Source: Paenibacillus wynnii (lineage in GTDB: Bacteria > Bacillota > Bacilli > Paenibacillales > Paenibacillaceae). From it: a stretch of 64,000 nucleotides of DNA. Position numbers and translations under genes: made by a program. Within the stretch, counting starts at the first letter, position 1, and each line of letters opens with the position of its first letter. This document shows positions 15,720 to 24,026 of this stretch, piece after piece. The notes below the pieces were generated by a model. The model did not search any database. It saw only the letters and a list, made by a program, of their open reading frames with translations, and was not told where the DNA came from. Where the stretch lies: positions 56,451-120,450 of the forward strand of contig NZ_JAUSTK010000014.1 in NCBI RefSeq assembly GCF_030812855.1. The letters are read 5' to 3'.

Positions 15720-18700
15720 CTAGGAGTTTGTAAGCTTCAATACCTTCATCAATTGGTACAATAGCCATGCACTTTCTTGACGTTGTGTTTTCTGGCCCGT
15801 CTGGAAATGGAATGGACTGTTCGACGGCAGTATTTCATTATCCAAGGCAGCTGTGTAATATGATTTCGCCCAATTCGGCAACTTATCAGGAAACTCTACC
15901 GAAGAGGTCTTATTTACTGCTGCGTCCGTTCCGCCATATTTCAGAGCATTCACCAGCATAACAATCATCTCTTGATGCGTAATTTCTTGATTCGGCCGGA
16001 AAGTACCGTCCGTAAAGCCGTTAATTAGACCCGCGTCGACGGCTGCATTTACCTGCTGTGCATACCAGATTTCTTTTGAAACATCCCTAAAGCTTTTAGA
16101 AGCCTGCAACTTAGGTAAAATGCCTAAAGTTCGATTGAGCATGGCAGCAAATTCAGCACGCGTGACCACCGAGCTCGCCTTGAAGCTTCCATCACTATAA
16201 CCGTTGATAACCCCTCGGTTCGCTAAGGCTAAGATACTTTCTTTATACAGATTGCTGTTATCCAAATCATTAAATTCTACATGATTTTGAACAACAGTGT
16301 ATACGGAATTCCCCTTACGCTTTAATGTGACCTGTAACATTCCATCTTTCCATTCCCAAGTGGTTGGAACCGGAACGTATGTCTGTGTAATCGGATCATA
16401 GGTTAAGCCTGCATAAACGGCATTCGAGTCTTTTGTTACATTAAAGTTCATCACATGACCGACATAATCAGAGAAACTTGAAAGAATGCGATCCTGGCTG
16501 CCTCCTGTAAGCTTAACCTCATATTCCACAGGACTTCCCAACGGAACAGTGGTAGAGCCCTTAAGTTGAGCACTCAACTTGGCTTTATAGTCGCTTGCTG
16601 CTTGGGCAATTGTAATGACAACCTTCTGATCTGAACCATTGTCCCGGGAAATGGAAGAGGTTAAGGAATACACGGGAAGCCGAAGCTTGCCCGATGTTGA
16701 TTCTAGAATAAGTACAGCATCCTTTGAATTAATAATGATACTTGTTAATGAACTTGAATCTATCTGGAACTGGCTGCTTTGAGCTGCCGTTTTTTCATCA
16801 GCCTTGATAATAATCACCGGACTTTTTTTAAATTCGGGATCGCTTACGGCCTTTGAAATAAATGTCGGGTTCACTTCTGTCAAAGATACATGGGTTCCAT
16901 CTGTGTTTTCTTTGATTGTTGTGACTATCTTGGCATCTTCAGGCTTGTTGCCGCCAACTACTCCGCCACCGCCACCGCCACCGCCAACTCCACCACTTCC
17001 TCCTCCGCCACCGCCGCTGCTACCTCCACCACTAGGATTCGTAACAGGAGGTATAACAACTAAAGTACCTGTGCTTTCACCTCTATGGATTGTTTGTCGG
17101 GTTAGGAGTAGCTTTTCTCCGGGATTCCCAAGGTTTCCGATCGTAATGGTAATGGTGCTATTGTTCAGATCAACGATCCCGCCCCCTAGAAGGGCTGTTT
17201 GTTCCTCATTGTATACACGTATAATATCACCGGCTACAAGGTTATTCATGACGATATTATCCGCTAGAACCATGTATTTGTGTACGGTAATGGATGATGC
17301 CGGGATAGCCGGTGTTCGTTTATCTTCCAATAGCGACTCACTATAGAATGGCGAACTGAAATCCTCATTTTCCATGAAAACGCCGATCCCAAAGGCTTCC
17401 GCCGGTACATCTTTCACTGGAATAGTCACGGAATACATCTTTTGCCCACCATTTACGACGGCTATCTCATCTCCCATGGCACCATCTGCATTAATAAAAT
17501 ACAAGTAATAACGGACACCTGGCATTTCAGCTATTCCTGGTTTCCACGTCACTGTACCAGCAAATTTAGATATGTCAGAGTTCGTATCCGTCATTAACAA
17601 ATCTACAGGCAGATATCCCGGTGAATCATAGATGGGAACAGAGATATGAACGTCTAATATATGCTCACTGCCATAGGTATCCAGACGAACCACCGGATAC
17701 AGCCCAATACTTACTGCTCCTGCGGGCAATCTTGATTGTGATATTTCATAAATAAAGAATGAATCCGTTGACAACAGATTCTTCTTATATATTCCGACTT
17801 GCTGAAGCTTATTGCCATTCTCGTCTAGATAGTACGCAGCATACCCCTTAATCCCATCCTGGTCGGCCGGCGGTACAAAGGACAAATACCCGTTAATCGT
17901 ACCGGAATTCAAATCTTCATCCACGAAAACGGCATTAGAAGGCAAGCGGGCCTCATTCATAACAGACTGCAACTCTTCAAAGGTACTAAACTTATAAAGA
18001 CGGTTATTTGTGGATACGAAAATGGTTTGATCTGCATCAACATATGCATCTTGGATGTACATTAACAAATCATAGGTTTTTGTAAAACTGTCTCTGTCGT
18101 AGACGGCACCATTACTGAACACGAGACTGCCGCGTGCGTATATAACCCCTTCTGGATAGGACCCGTAAAGCATGGAAGTCTGGTTGGCATTATACCTGCG
18201 TGTCCCATAGTATAAACTGCCTTCATCGAGAAATAATTTGGGATCGAAAGCACCACTATCCACACTTTTTCTTTCAAGCAAATCAAAATTTTGACTATTA
18301 TATATAGAGAGGTTATAACTACCTACGCCATAAAGTATCTCTTGATCGGGGTCCAACAAGTAGCTGCCAGAAGAATAGATTGCTGTACTTTTTTCATTGT
18401 AAACCGTATCCGTAACAGAGGTATAGACCGCTGATGTCACGCTGATACCGCCTGCAAATGTTCGGCCATTATACAAAATACGATTATTGTTGTCAGGATA
18501 GACATTTAGCGGATAGTGCTTTGTGGTGATTTTGACAGCGCCCGCTTCTGTTGGAATACCGTCGCCCAAATCCATAATATTGATGTGGTTTTCACCTTTG
18601 AAGATGATATATAACTTGTTATTGAAAATCTTAATCTCTCTTGGGTTAGAACCAATAAACATCTTCTTTTCTACACTCATATCTTCTTTATGAATAATGA

Positions 18701-19673
18701 CAAGCTCGTTAGTGCTCGCCACAATGGCGTAGATATAGGGGGAACTGTCCGAAGTGACCCAGTCGGTAATTGCCTGATCACTTCGGACGGAATAAGAATC
18801 CGCGGTAATAGTAGCCGAAGTCCTTTGTGCAATTGTAAGATCAATTCGTTTGATCTTATTGGTATCCTCATACCCATTCGCTGTGCCTGTAAGATATGCA
18901 TGACCGTTCGAGTCCAGCAAGGCAAATTTACTGTTTGAAGGGAACAGAGCTAACGGAGCATAAGTATTTTTATCGTATACCCCTTCCGTGGTAATAACAT
19001 AGGTGTCTGATACATCCAATATCACGGATTCGAGATAGTTGTAGTCGTTATTCGCTCTGGTGTATGTACCTGTGGTCTCTATCAAGTTGTTTTTATTAAA
19101 CCGATGTCCGCCAAAATATACGAATTGCTCATCAATAAAAATATGTTTAAGCGATAACGAAGGTCCTCCAATCTCCATGCTGTCATCTATGTCCTCACTC
19201 AGCTTTTCTCCGGTCTCAGCGTTTATAGCCATTAATCCGCCATAAGAGGACAATTGACCCACATAAAGTGTATTGGATAAATCATCAACTGCTAGAGTTA
19301 TTTTATTGTGAATATAATAATCATTGAACAATAAACTGGTTGTTCCTGTACCCTTATCATATTTGTAGATCTTACCGTTATTAGTCTCGTAGAAAAGATG
19401 ATTAGAAGAGGCCGCTATCGAGTAAGGTATTTCTATTGTAGTAATCGTATCTGTAATATCTTGTGTAGCGAGGTCAACCGTCTTTATCAGTGTCGCTCCG
19501 GAAAGCGTGACTTGCAGAAACTGCCCATCCCGTGCAAGAGAATAAGGGTTAGAACCAATATTTATCGTTTTTTCAATCTTAAAATCGCTGAGTCGAATAA
19601 AATAAAGGTTATTATCGCCGCTAGAGATTGCGTAAATATAACCAGCTTCTTCGTCCAATAGCCAGTCGGTCAA
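15720..19673 (-). CDS. Large beta-propeller surface protein with three SLH domains (signal peptide out of frame)
   Basis: 1317 residues in this frame. The N-terminal 650 residues are repeated YVTN/NHL-like propeller blades (IYAISSGDNNLYFI, IGSNPYSLA, repeated later as VIIHKEDMSVEKK). Fibronectin-like segments, a Gly/Ser-rich linker near residues 895-925 and three C-terminal SLH repeats (about 1135-1317: VINGYSDGSF, LINGFTDGTF, then a divergent third) follow. SLH domains bind pyruvylated wall polymer, so it should be cell-surface. The only start in this frame is TTG 19673 without a signal peptide; a perfect signal peptide lies just upstream in another frame (19670-19789). The gene is probably frameshifted. 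Confidence 0.8.
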   Translation of the reverse strand: MTDWLLDEEAGYIYAISSGDNNLYFIRLSDFKIEKTINIGSNPYSLARDGQFLQVTLSGATLIKTVDLATQDITDTITTIEIPYSIAASSNHLFYETNNGKIYKYDKGTGTTSLLFNDYYIHNKITLAVDDLSNTLYVGQLSSYGGLMAINAETGEKLSEDIDDSMEIGGPSLSLKHIFIDEQFVYFGGHRFNKNNLIETTGTYTRANNDYNYLESVILDVSDTYVITTEGVYDKNTYAPLALFPSNSKFALLDSNGHAYLTGTANGYEDTNKIKRIDLTIAQRTSATITADSYSVRSDQAITDWVTSDSSPYIYAIVASTNELVIIHKEDMSVEKKMFIGSNPREIKIFNNKLYIIFKGENHINIMDLGDGIPTEAGAVKITTKHYPLNVYPDNNNRILYNGRTFAGGISVTSAVYTSVTDTVYNEKSTAIYSSGSYLLDPDQEILYGVGSYNLSIYNSQNFDLLERKSVDSGAFDPKLFLDEGSLYYGTRRYNANQTSMLYGSYPEGVIYARGSLVFSNGAVYDRDSFTKTYDLLMYIQDAYVDADQTIFVSTNNRLYKFSTFEELQSVMNEARLPSNAVFVDEDLNSGTINGYLSFVPPADQDGIKGYAAYYLDENGNKLQQVGIYKKNLLSTDSFFIYEISQSRLPAGAVSIGLYPVVRLDTYGSEHILDVHISVPIYDSPGYLPVDLLMTDTNSDISKFAGTVTWKPGIAEMPGVRYYLYFINADGAMGDEIAVVNGGQKMYSVTIPVKDVPAEAFGIGVFMENEDFSSPFYSESLLEDKRTPAIPASSITVHKYMVLADNIVMNNLVAGDIIRVYNEEQTALLGGGIVDLNNSTITITIGNLGNPGEKLLLTRQTIHRGESTGTLVVIPPVTNPSGGGSSGGGGGGSGGVGGGGGGGGVVGGNKPEDAKIVTTIKENTDGTHVSLTEVNPTFISKAVSDPEFKKSPVIIIKADEKTAAQSSQFQIDSSSLTSIIINSKDAVLILESTSGKLRLPVYSLTSSISRDNGSDQKVVITIAQAASDYKAKLSAQLKGSTTVPLGSPVEYEVKLTGGSQDRILSSFSDYVGHVMNFNVTKDSNAVYAGLTYDPITQTYVPVPTTWEWKDGMLQVTLKRKGNSVYTVVQNHVEFNDLDNSNLYKESILALANRGVINGYSDGSFKASSVVTRAEFAAMLNRTLGILPKLQASKSFRDVSKEIWYAQQVNAAVDAGLINGFTDGTFRPNQEITHQEMIVMLVNALKYGGTDAAVNKTSSVEFPDKLPNWAKSYYTAALDNEILPSNSPFHFQTGQKTQRQESAWLLYQLMKVLKLTNS

Positions 19674-19789
19674 ATTATTCGGTAAAGTGATGAATCCGCG
19701 CTGGCTGCCGGGGCCACAACCCCTAATGAGTTAAACATAAATAACATTAGTAACAGTAAAATCAGATAATTATTTTTCACCTTTTTCAT
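19670..19789 (-). pseudogene. Detached signal peptide of the SLH-domain protein
   Basis: A 39-codon frame from ATG 19789, preceded by AAGGGG, encodes MKKVKNNY, a long hydrophobic core and a cleavage site at PAASA-D, then stops at 19670-19672. Adding one base between about 19678 and 19690 would join it to the SLH-protein frame at LPNNLTDW. This is either a real frameshift, a slippage or phase switch, or a sequencing error. Confidence 0.8.
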
Positions 19790-19923
19790 CCAACTACGCC
19801 CCTTGTATAATTTTGGTTTTCTACCAAATTTAATGATACTATGAGATACCAGTATTTTCTACTTTAATTTAGGGCGCCTGACCTCTTGACTCCTTATATG
19901 AGTTATGAGATTAGTGGGTTTAG

Positions 19924-19951
19924 CATATGGAGCAGAGCTTACACTTTTAAA
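19924..19951. repeat. Right copy of the 27-28 bp direct repeat flanking the T7SS island
   Basis: CATATGGAGCAGAGC followed by TTACACTTTTAAA. It matches 1906-1932 except for one substitution and one extra base, in the same orientation. The two copies delimit about 18 kb holding all T7SS genes. Confidence 0.6.
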
Positions 19952-19988
19952 TAAATATCCAAAAAAATTATTTATAAGGAGCCCTCTT

Positions 19989-20762
19989 ATGAGACGTACA
20001 ATTCTTTTTCTTCTCGTTATTTTATACTCATCCGCATTAATGGCTTGTAGCAACAATGAGGAAGTACAAACAAGACCCTCATTTCAGATTAAAGAAAGTA
20101 ATCAGGAACCTACTTTAAATACTGAACCATATTATTCCCCAGACCACGGAGAAAAAAGTGTTACGGAGGATACGATTACTTGGAACCAAGGAGGAGTTAC
20201 ATTATTAGCAAAAAAAACAAAAACCTCTATCGAATCCATAACCATTCAAAAAGGAAATCAAAATCAATCCGTTGCAATAATGGATAAGCCATATAATATT
20301 TCTTCGGTAGCCGTTTCAGCTGACGGTGAATATCTGGCAATAAGCCTGTATTATCAGAATGTTGGTAATAACGTCATTCTTATTTCTTTAAGTAATGGGA
20401 AGCAAATTATACTCAACGATCAAACCGGCGAAAGCTTCATTGAAACCATTCATACCTTTAATTGGTCCCCAAAAGAAGACATTTTAGCTTTCGCTTATGG
20501 TAATACAGGGTCCAGTAAAATCGGATTCTATAACGCAGTAACTAATACGTTCGAGACCATTCCCGGGGAGTATATTACTACACAATTTATTTTGTGGAAT
20601 AAAGAAGGAGATATTTTAGATTTTATTAGTGAGAAACCAGCAGATCGTTTTACACTCTATAGATACTCATTAAACAATACACAGGTCGAAACCGTAGAAT
20701 ATATTTTGCAAAAAGACTTAGTGAAATTTTATGAATTTGTCCCAGAATATTTAAATAAATAG
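19989..20762 (+). CDS. Lipoprotein with TolB/WD40-like propeller repeats
   Basis: 257 residues from ATG 19989, seven bases after AAGGAG; the frame extends to 19905 but that start lacks a site. The signal peptide ends in lipobox LMAC, so it is an exported, membrane-anchored lipoprotein. The body contains blade-like repeats (ISSVAVSADGEYLAISLY, FNWSPKEDILAFAYG) typical of six-bladed propellers. It lies just outside the right T7SS repeat and is monocistronic. Its role is unknown. Confidence 0.75.
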   Translation: MRRTILFLLVILYSSALMACSNNEEVQTRPSFQIKESNQEPTLNTEPYYSPDHGEKSVTEDTITWNQGGVTLLAKKTKTSIESITIQKGNQNQSVAIMDKPYNISSVAVSADGEYLAISLYYQNVGNNVILISLSNGKQIILNDQTGESFIETIHTFNWSPKEDILAFAYGNTGSSKIGFYNAVTNTFETIPGEYITTQFILWNKEGDILDFISEKPADRFTLYRYSLNNTQVETVEYILQKDLVKFYEFVPEYLNK

Positions 20763-20769
20763 AACGAAA

Positions 20770-20791
20770 AAAGACACCCCTAAGGTGTCTT
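20770..20791 (-). terminator. Bidirectional terminator between the lipoprotein and pflA
   Basis: AAGACACC and GGTGTCTT arms. On the minus strand it is followed by TTTTTTCG, giving a good terminator for pflA. On the plus strand the T-run is poor. Confidence 0.75.
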
Positions 20792-20817
20792 CACTTATAC
20801 TCCATAAAGAAGCGGTA

Positions 20818-21558
20818 TTAATGTGCGCCCAAAATCTCTTTTGCCATTCGAATGGTCTCTTCATCCGGTGGCCTGGTATGGAGAAGCGGGTATTCAATTC
20901 CAAGCTGTTCGTATTTAAACTTCCCCATTTCGTGATAAGGCAAGATTTCAACGCGCTCTACATTACGCAAGGTCTTGATAAAGTCGGCCAGCTTCCGAAG
21001 ATCTGCTTCATCATCCGATAGGCCGGGAACAAGAACATGCCTGATCCAGACCGGAATATTAGCCTCGGAGAGAAAACGGGCAAAGTCGAGAATATGATCG
21101 TTTGGCTTACCGGTTAACGCGAGATGTTTTTGCGGATCGATTTGCTTCAAATCAAGCAGAACGAGGTCGGTAAACTTCATTAACTGCTGTAGCGTCTCAA
21201 AGAAATGGCCGCGCCGGGTAAAGCAACCGCCTGAAGAATCGATTGCGGTGTGAATGCCGTGTTCTCGTTTTAAAGCCTGGAACAGGGTAAGCAGAAAATC
21301 AGCCTGCAATAAAGGCTCTCCGCCACTGACCGTTACTCCTCCCCCGGAAAACTGCAGAAAAGGGAGATATCCGCGAATGTCTTCAACCAATTCCTGAACG
21401 GTTACGAGTTGGCCTTTTCCAATCGTCCAGGTATCGGGGTTGTGGCAATATAGGCAGCGCAGTAAGCATCCCTGCATGAACACAACGAATCGAATACCCG
21501 GTCCATCTACCATACCGGATGTTTCAATGGAATGAATGCGACCTTGGTGCTGCCCCAT
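20818..21558 (-). CDS. pflA: Pyruvate formate-lyase activating enzyme (radical SAM)
   Basis: Radical SAM enzyme that installs the glycyl radical on PflB using a 4Fe-4S cluster. The cluster motif is CLLRCLYC (CxxxCxxC) near residue 30. The SAM-binding GGE lies in SGGEPLLQ. About 246 residues from the ATG at 21558, which follows GGGGGAAG; an upstream ATG at 21585 overlaps pflB and is less likely. It starts 13 bases after the pflB stop, so the pair is one operon working under anoxia. Confidence 0.95.
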   Translation of the reverse strand: MGQHQGRIHSIETSGMVDGPGIRFVVFMQGCLLRCLYCHNPDTWTIGKGQLVTVQELVEDIRGYLPFLQFSGGGVTVSGGEPLLQADFLLTLFQALKREHGIHTAIDSSGGCFTRRGHFFETLQQLMKFTDLVLLDLKQIDPQKHLALTGKPNDHILDFARFLSEANIPVWIRHVLVPGLSDDEADLRKLADFIKTLRNVERVEILPYHEMGKFKYEQLGIEYPLLHTRPPDEETIRMAKEILGAH

Positions 21559-21571
21559 AGCGCTTCCCCCG

Positions 21572-23800
21572 TTAGATTTTTTCATGAAAGGTTCTGTTGA
21601 TGACATCAAGCTGCTGTTCTCTCGTTAGTTTAATGAAATTAACCGCATAGCCGGACACTCGCACCGTGAGCTGCGGATACTGCTCCGGATGATCCATCGC
21701 ATCCAGCAAGGTTTCTTTGTCGAACACATTGATATTGAGATGATGACCATCCTTGGCTGTATACCCGTCCAGAATCGCAGTCAGATTACGGATTCGATCT
21801 TCATCGCTTTTCCCAAGGGCCCCCGGAATAATCGAGAATGTATTGGAAATACCATCCAAGGCGTATTCATAAGGCAGCTTAGCTACGGAGGCCAATGAAG
21901 CAATTGCACCTTTCCGGTCTCTACCGTGCATCGGGTTGGCTCCTGGAGCGAATGGCTCACCTTTCTTTCTCCCATCCGGGGTATTCCCGGTCAGCTTACC
22001 GTATACCACATTGGAGGTAATGGTCAGCACCGACATCGTGGTCTTGGCCTCCCTATAAGTCGAATGCTTCTTCAGCTTGCGAAAGAACCGTTTCACGAGG
22101 TCAATAGCGATATCATCGGCACGGTCATCGTTGTTGCCGTAGGCGGGATATTCCCCTTCAACGATATAGTCAACAACAAGGCCATTCTCATCTCGAACCG
22201 GCCGAACATTAGCATATTTAATGGCGCTGAGCGAATCGGTTACGACCGACAGCCCGGCGATCCCGGTTGCCATTGTTCGCATCGTTTCCTGATCGTGAAG
22301 AGCCATCTCGATACGTTCATAACAGTATTTATCATGCATGTAGTGGATTACATTCAAGGTGTTAATATAGAGCTCCGCAAGCCACTCCATCATATAGTCA
22401 AAGGCGTCCATTACTTCGTCATAATCCAGTTTATCCGACAGAATTGGCCGCATTGGCGGGGATACTTGCACTTTCATTTGTTCATCCATTCCGCCGTTAA
22501 TTGCATACAGCAGTGCTTTGGCCAGATTTGCCCGAGCGCCGAAATACTGCATTTGCTTTCCGATCCGCATGGCAGACACACAGCAGGCAATTCCATAATC
22601 GTCACCAAAATAAGTCCGCATTAAATCATCATTCTCATACTGAAGTGAGCTTGTCTGAATCGTCATGCGCGCACAATATTCCTTGAACTGCTGTGGGAGC
22701 CGATGGGACCAAAGTACGGTCAAATTCGGTTCCGGCGATGGCCCAAGCGTCTCCAGCGTATGCAGGAACCGAAAGGTGGTCTTGGTGACTAACGGACGAC
22801 CGTCCAAACCGATGCCTCCGAGCGACTCGGTGACCCATGTCGGATCGCCGCTGAACAGCGCGTTATATTCCGGTGTCCTTGCGAACTTTACCATACGCAG
22901 CTTCAGGACAAAATGATCGACGAGCTCCTGTGCCCCTTGCTCCGTTAGCCTCTGCTCCTTTAGATCACGCGCTATATAGATGTCCAAAAAGGTGGAGGTG
23001 CGGCCAAGACTCATAGCTGCTCCATTCTGTTCCTTGATTGCGGCAAGATACCCGAAGTACAGCCATTGAAAAGCTTCCCGCGCGGTCTCCGCCGGCTTCG
23101 TAATATCGAATCCATAGCTGGCCGCCATCTGCTTCAGCTCCGTAAGGGCGCGAAGCTGTTCCGCGATTTCTTCACGTGCCCGAATTACATCTTCAGTCAT
23201 CGTGCGTTCGTCGAAGAAGGATCGCTCGTTTTTTTTGCTTTTGGCTAGAAAATCCGTGCCATATAAGGCAACGCGCCGGTAATCGCCGATAATTCGTCCC
23301 CGGCCATATGCATCCGGAAGCCCTGTAATGATGCCCGCTTTTCTGGCGAGACTCATGGCAGGCGAATAGCCGTCAAATACGCCTTGATTGTGAGTTTTCC
23401 GGTAAGTAGAGAAAATATGCTCGATTTCCGGATCCAGTTCATAACCGTAAGATTCACAAGCATTTTTGGCCATTCGGATCCCCCCGTAAGGTTGAAGCGC
23501 CCGCTTGAACGGTTTGTCCGTTTGAATACCCACGATTACCTCAAGCTCCTTATTCAAATAGCCGGGTCCATGCGAAGTAATGCTGGAAACCACCTCAGTA
23601 TCCATATCTAGAACTCCACCTTGGTCTCGTTCTTTCTTGGCGAGCTCCATGAACTGTTTCCAGAGTTGCTGCGTTGCTTCCGTGGGACCCGCCAGAAAAG
23701 ACGGATCTCCTACATACGGTTCGTAGTTGAGCTGGATAAACTGGCGGACATCGATCTCTTCCTGCCAGCTTCCTGATTTAAAGCCTTCCCATGCCAGCAT
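21572..23800 (-). CDS. pflB: Formate C-acetyltransferase (pyruvate formate-lyase)
   Basis: 742 residues. Converts pyruvate and CoA to acetyl-CoA and formate in fermentation. The active-site cysteine pair is in [10 protein letters not shown]. The glycyl-radical loop is RVSGYAVNF near the C-terminus. The ATG at 23800 has AAAGGAGG upstream; the frame continues to 23914 without support. It is divergent from adhE across a 226-base region, so the two fermentative units probably share anaerobic control, although I found no clear Fnr or Rex site. Confidence 0.97.
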   Translation of the reverse strand: MLAWEGFKSGSWQEEIDVRQFIQLNYEPYVGDPSFLAGPTEATQQLWKQFMELAKKERDQGGVLDMDTEVVSSITSHGPGYLNKELEVIVGIQTDKPFKRALQPYGGIRMAKNACESYGYELDPEIEHIFSTYRKTHNQGVFDGYSPAMSLARKAGIITGLPDAYGRGRIIGDYRRVALYGTDFLAKSKKNERSFFDERTMTEDVIRAREEIAEQLRALTELKQMAASYGFDITKPAETAREAFQWLYFGYLAAIKEQNGAAMSLGRTSTFLDIYIARDLKEQRLTEQGAQELVDHFVLKLRMVKFARTPEYNALFSGDPTWVTESLGGIGLDGRPLVTKTTFRFLHTLETLGPSPEPNLTVLWSHRLPQQFKEYCARMTIQTSSLQYENDDLMRTYFGDDYGIACCVSAMRIGKQMQYFGARANLAKALLYAINGGMDEQMKVQVSPPMRPILSDKLDYDEVMDAFDYMMEWLAELYINTLNVIHYMHDKYCYERIEMALHDQETMRTMATGIAGLSVVTDSLSAIKYANVRPVRDENGLVVDYIVEGEYPAYGNNDDRADDIAIDLVKRFFRKLKKHSTYREAKTTMSVLTITSNVVYGKLTGNTPDGRKKGEPFAPGANPMHGRDRKGAIASLASVAKLPYEYALDGISNTFSIIPGALGKSDEDRIRNLTAILDGYTAKDGHHLNINVFDKETLLDAMDHPEQYPQLTVRVSGYAVNFIKLTREQQLDVINRTFHEKI

Positions 23801-23888
23801 CGCGTTGTTTCCTCCTTTATCACCTTCGTCATGTTTACGAGATGTGCTTAGTATGATCCGTCTTAGCAAATATAAAGGAGGTACATAA

Positions 23889-23993
23889 ATGGTTCGTTTG
23901 GGGGATATCGCCACTTTTACAAGAGTGTCTGAAACGGCAGAGACTGGAAACGGGGATAATAAAACGAAAGCAGGAAAAACTGTACTTTGTTAA
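23889..23993 (+). CDS. Possible 34-residue peptide upstream of adhE
   Basis: ATG at 23889 has a near-perfect AAAGGAGGT site six bases upstream and opens 34 codons ([10 protein letters not shown] start, TVLC end) ending 33 bases before adhE. It is hydrophilic with no membrane segment. The strong ribosome site so close to a metabolic gene suggests a real small protein or a translated leader. I recognise no family. Confidence 0.45.
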   Translation: MVRLGDIATFTRVSETAETGNGDNKTKAGKTVLC

Positions 23994-24026
23994 TAACGAC
24001 TTTATTGATGTCAGGGAGGAAAATTG

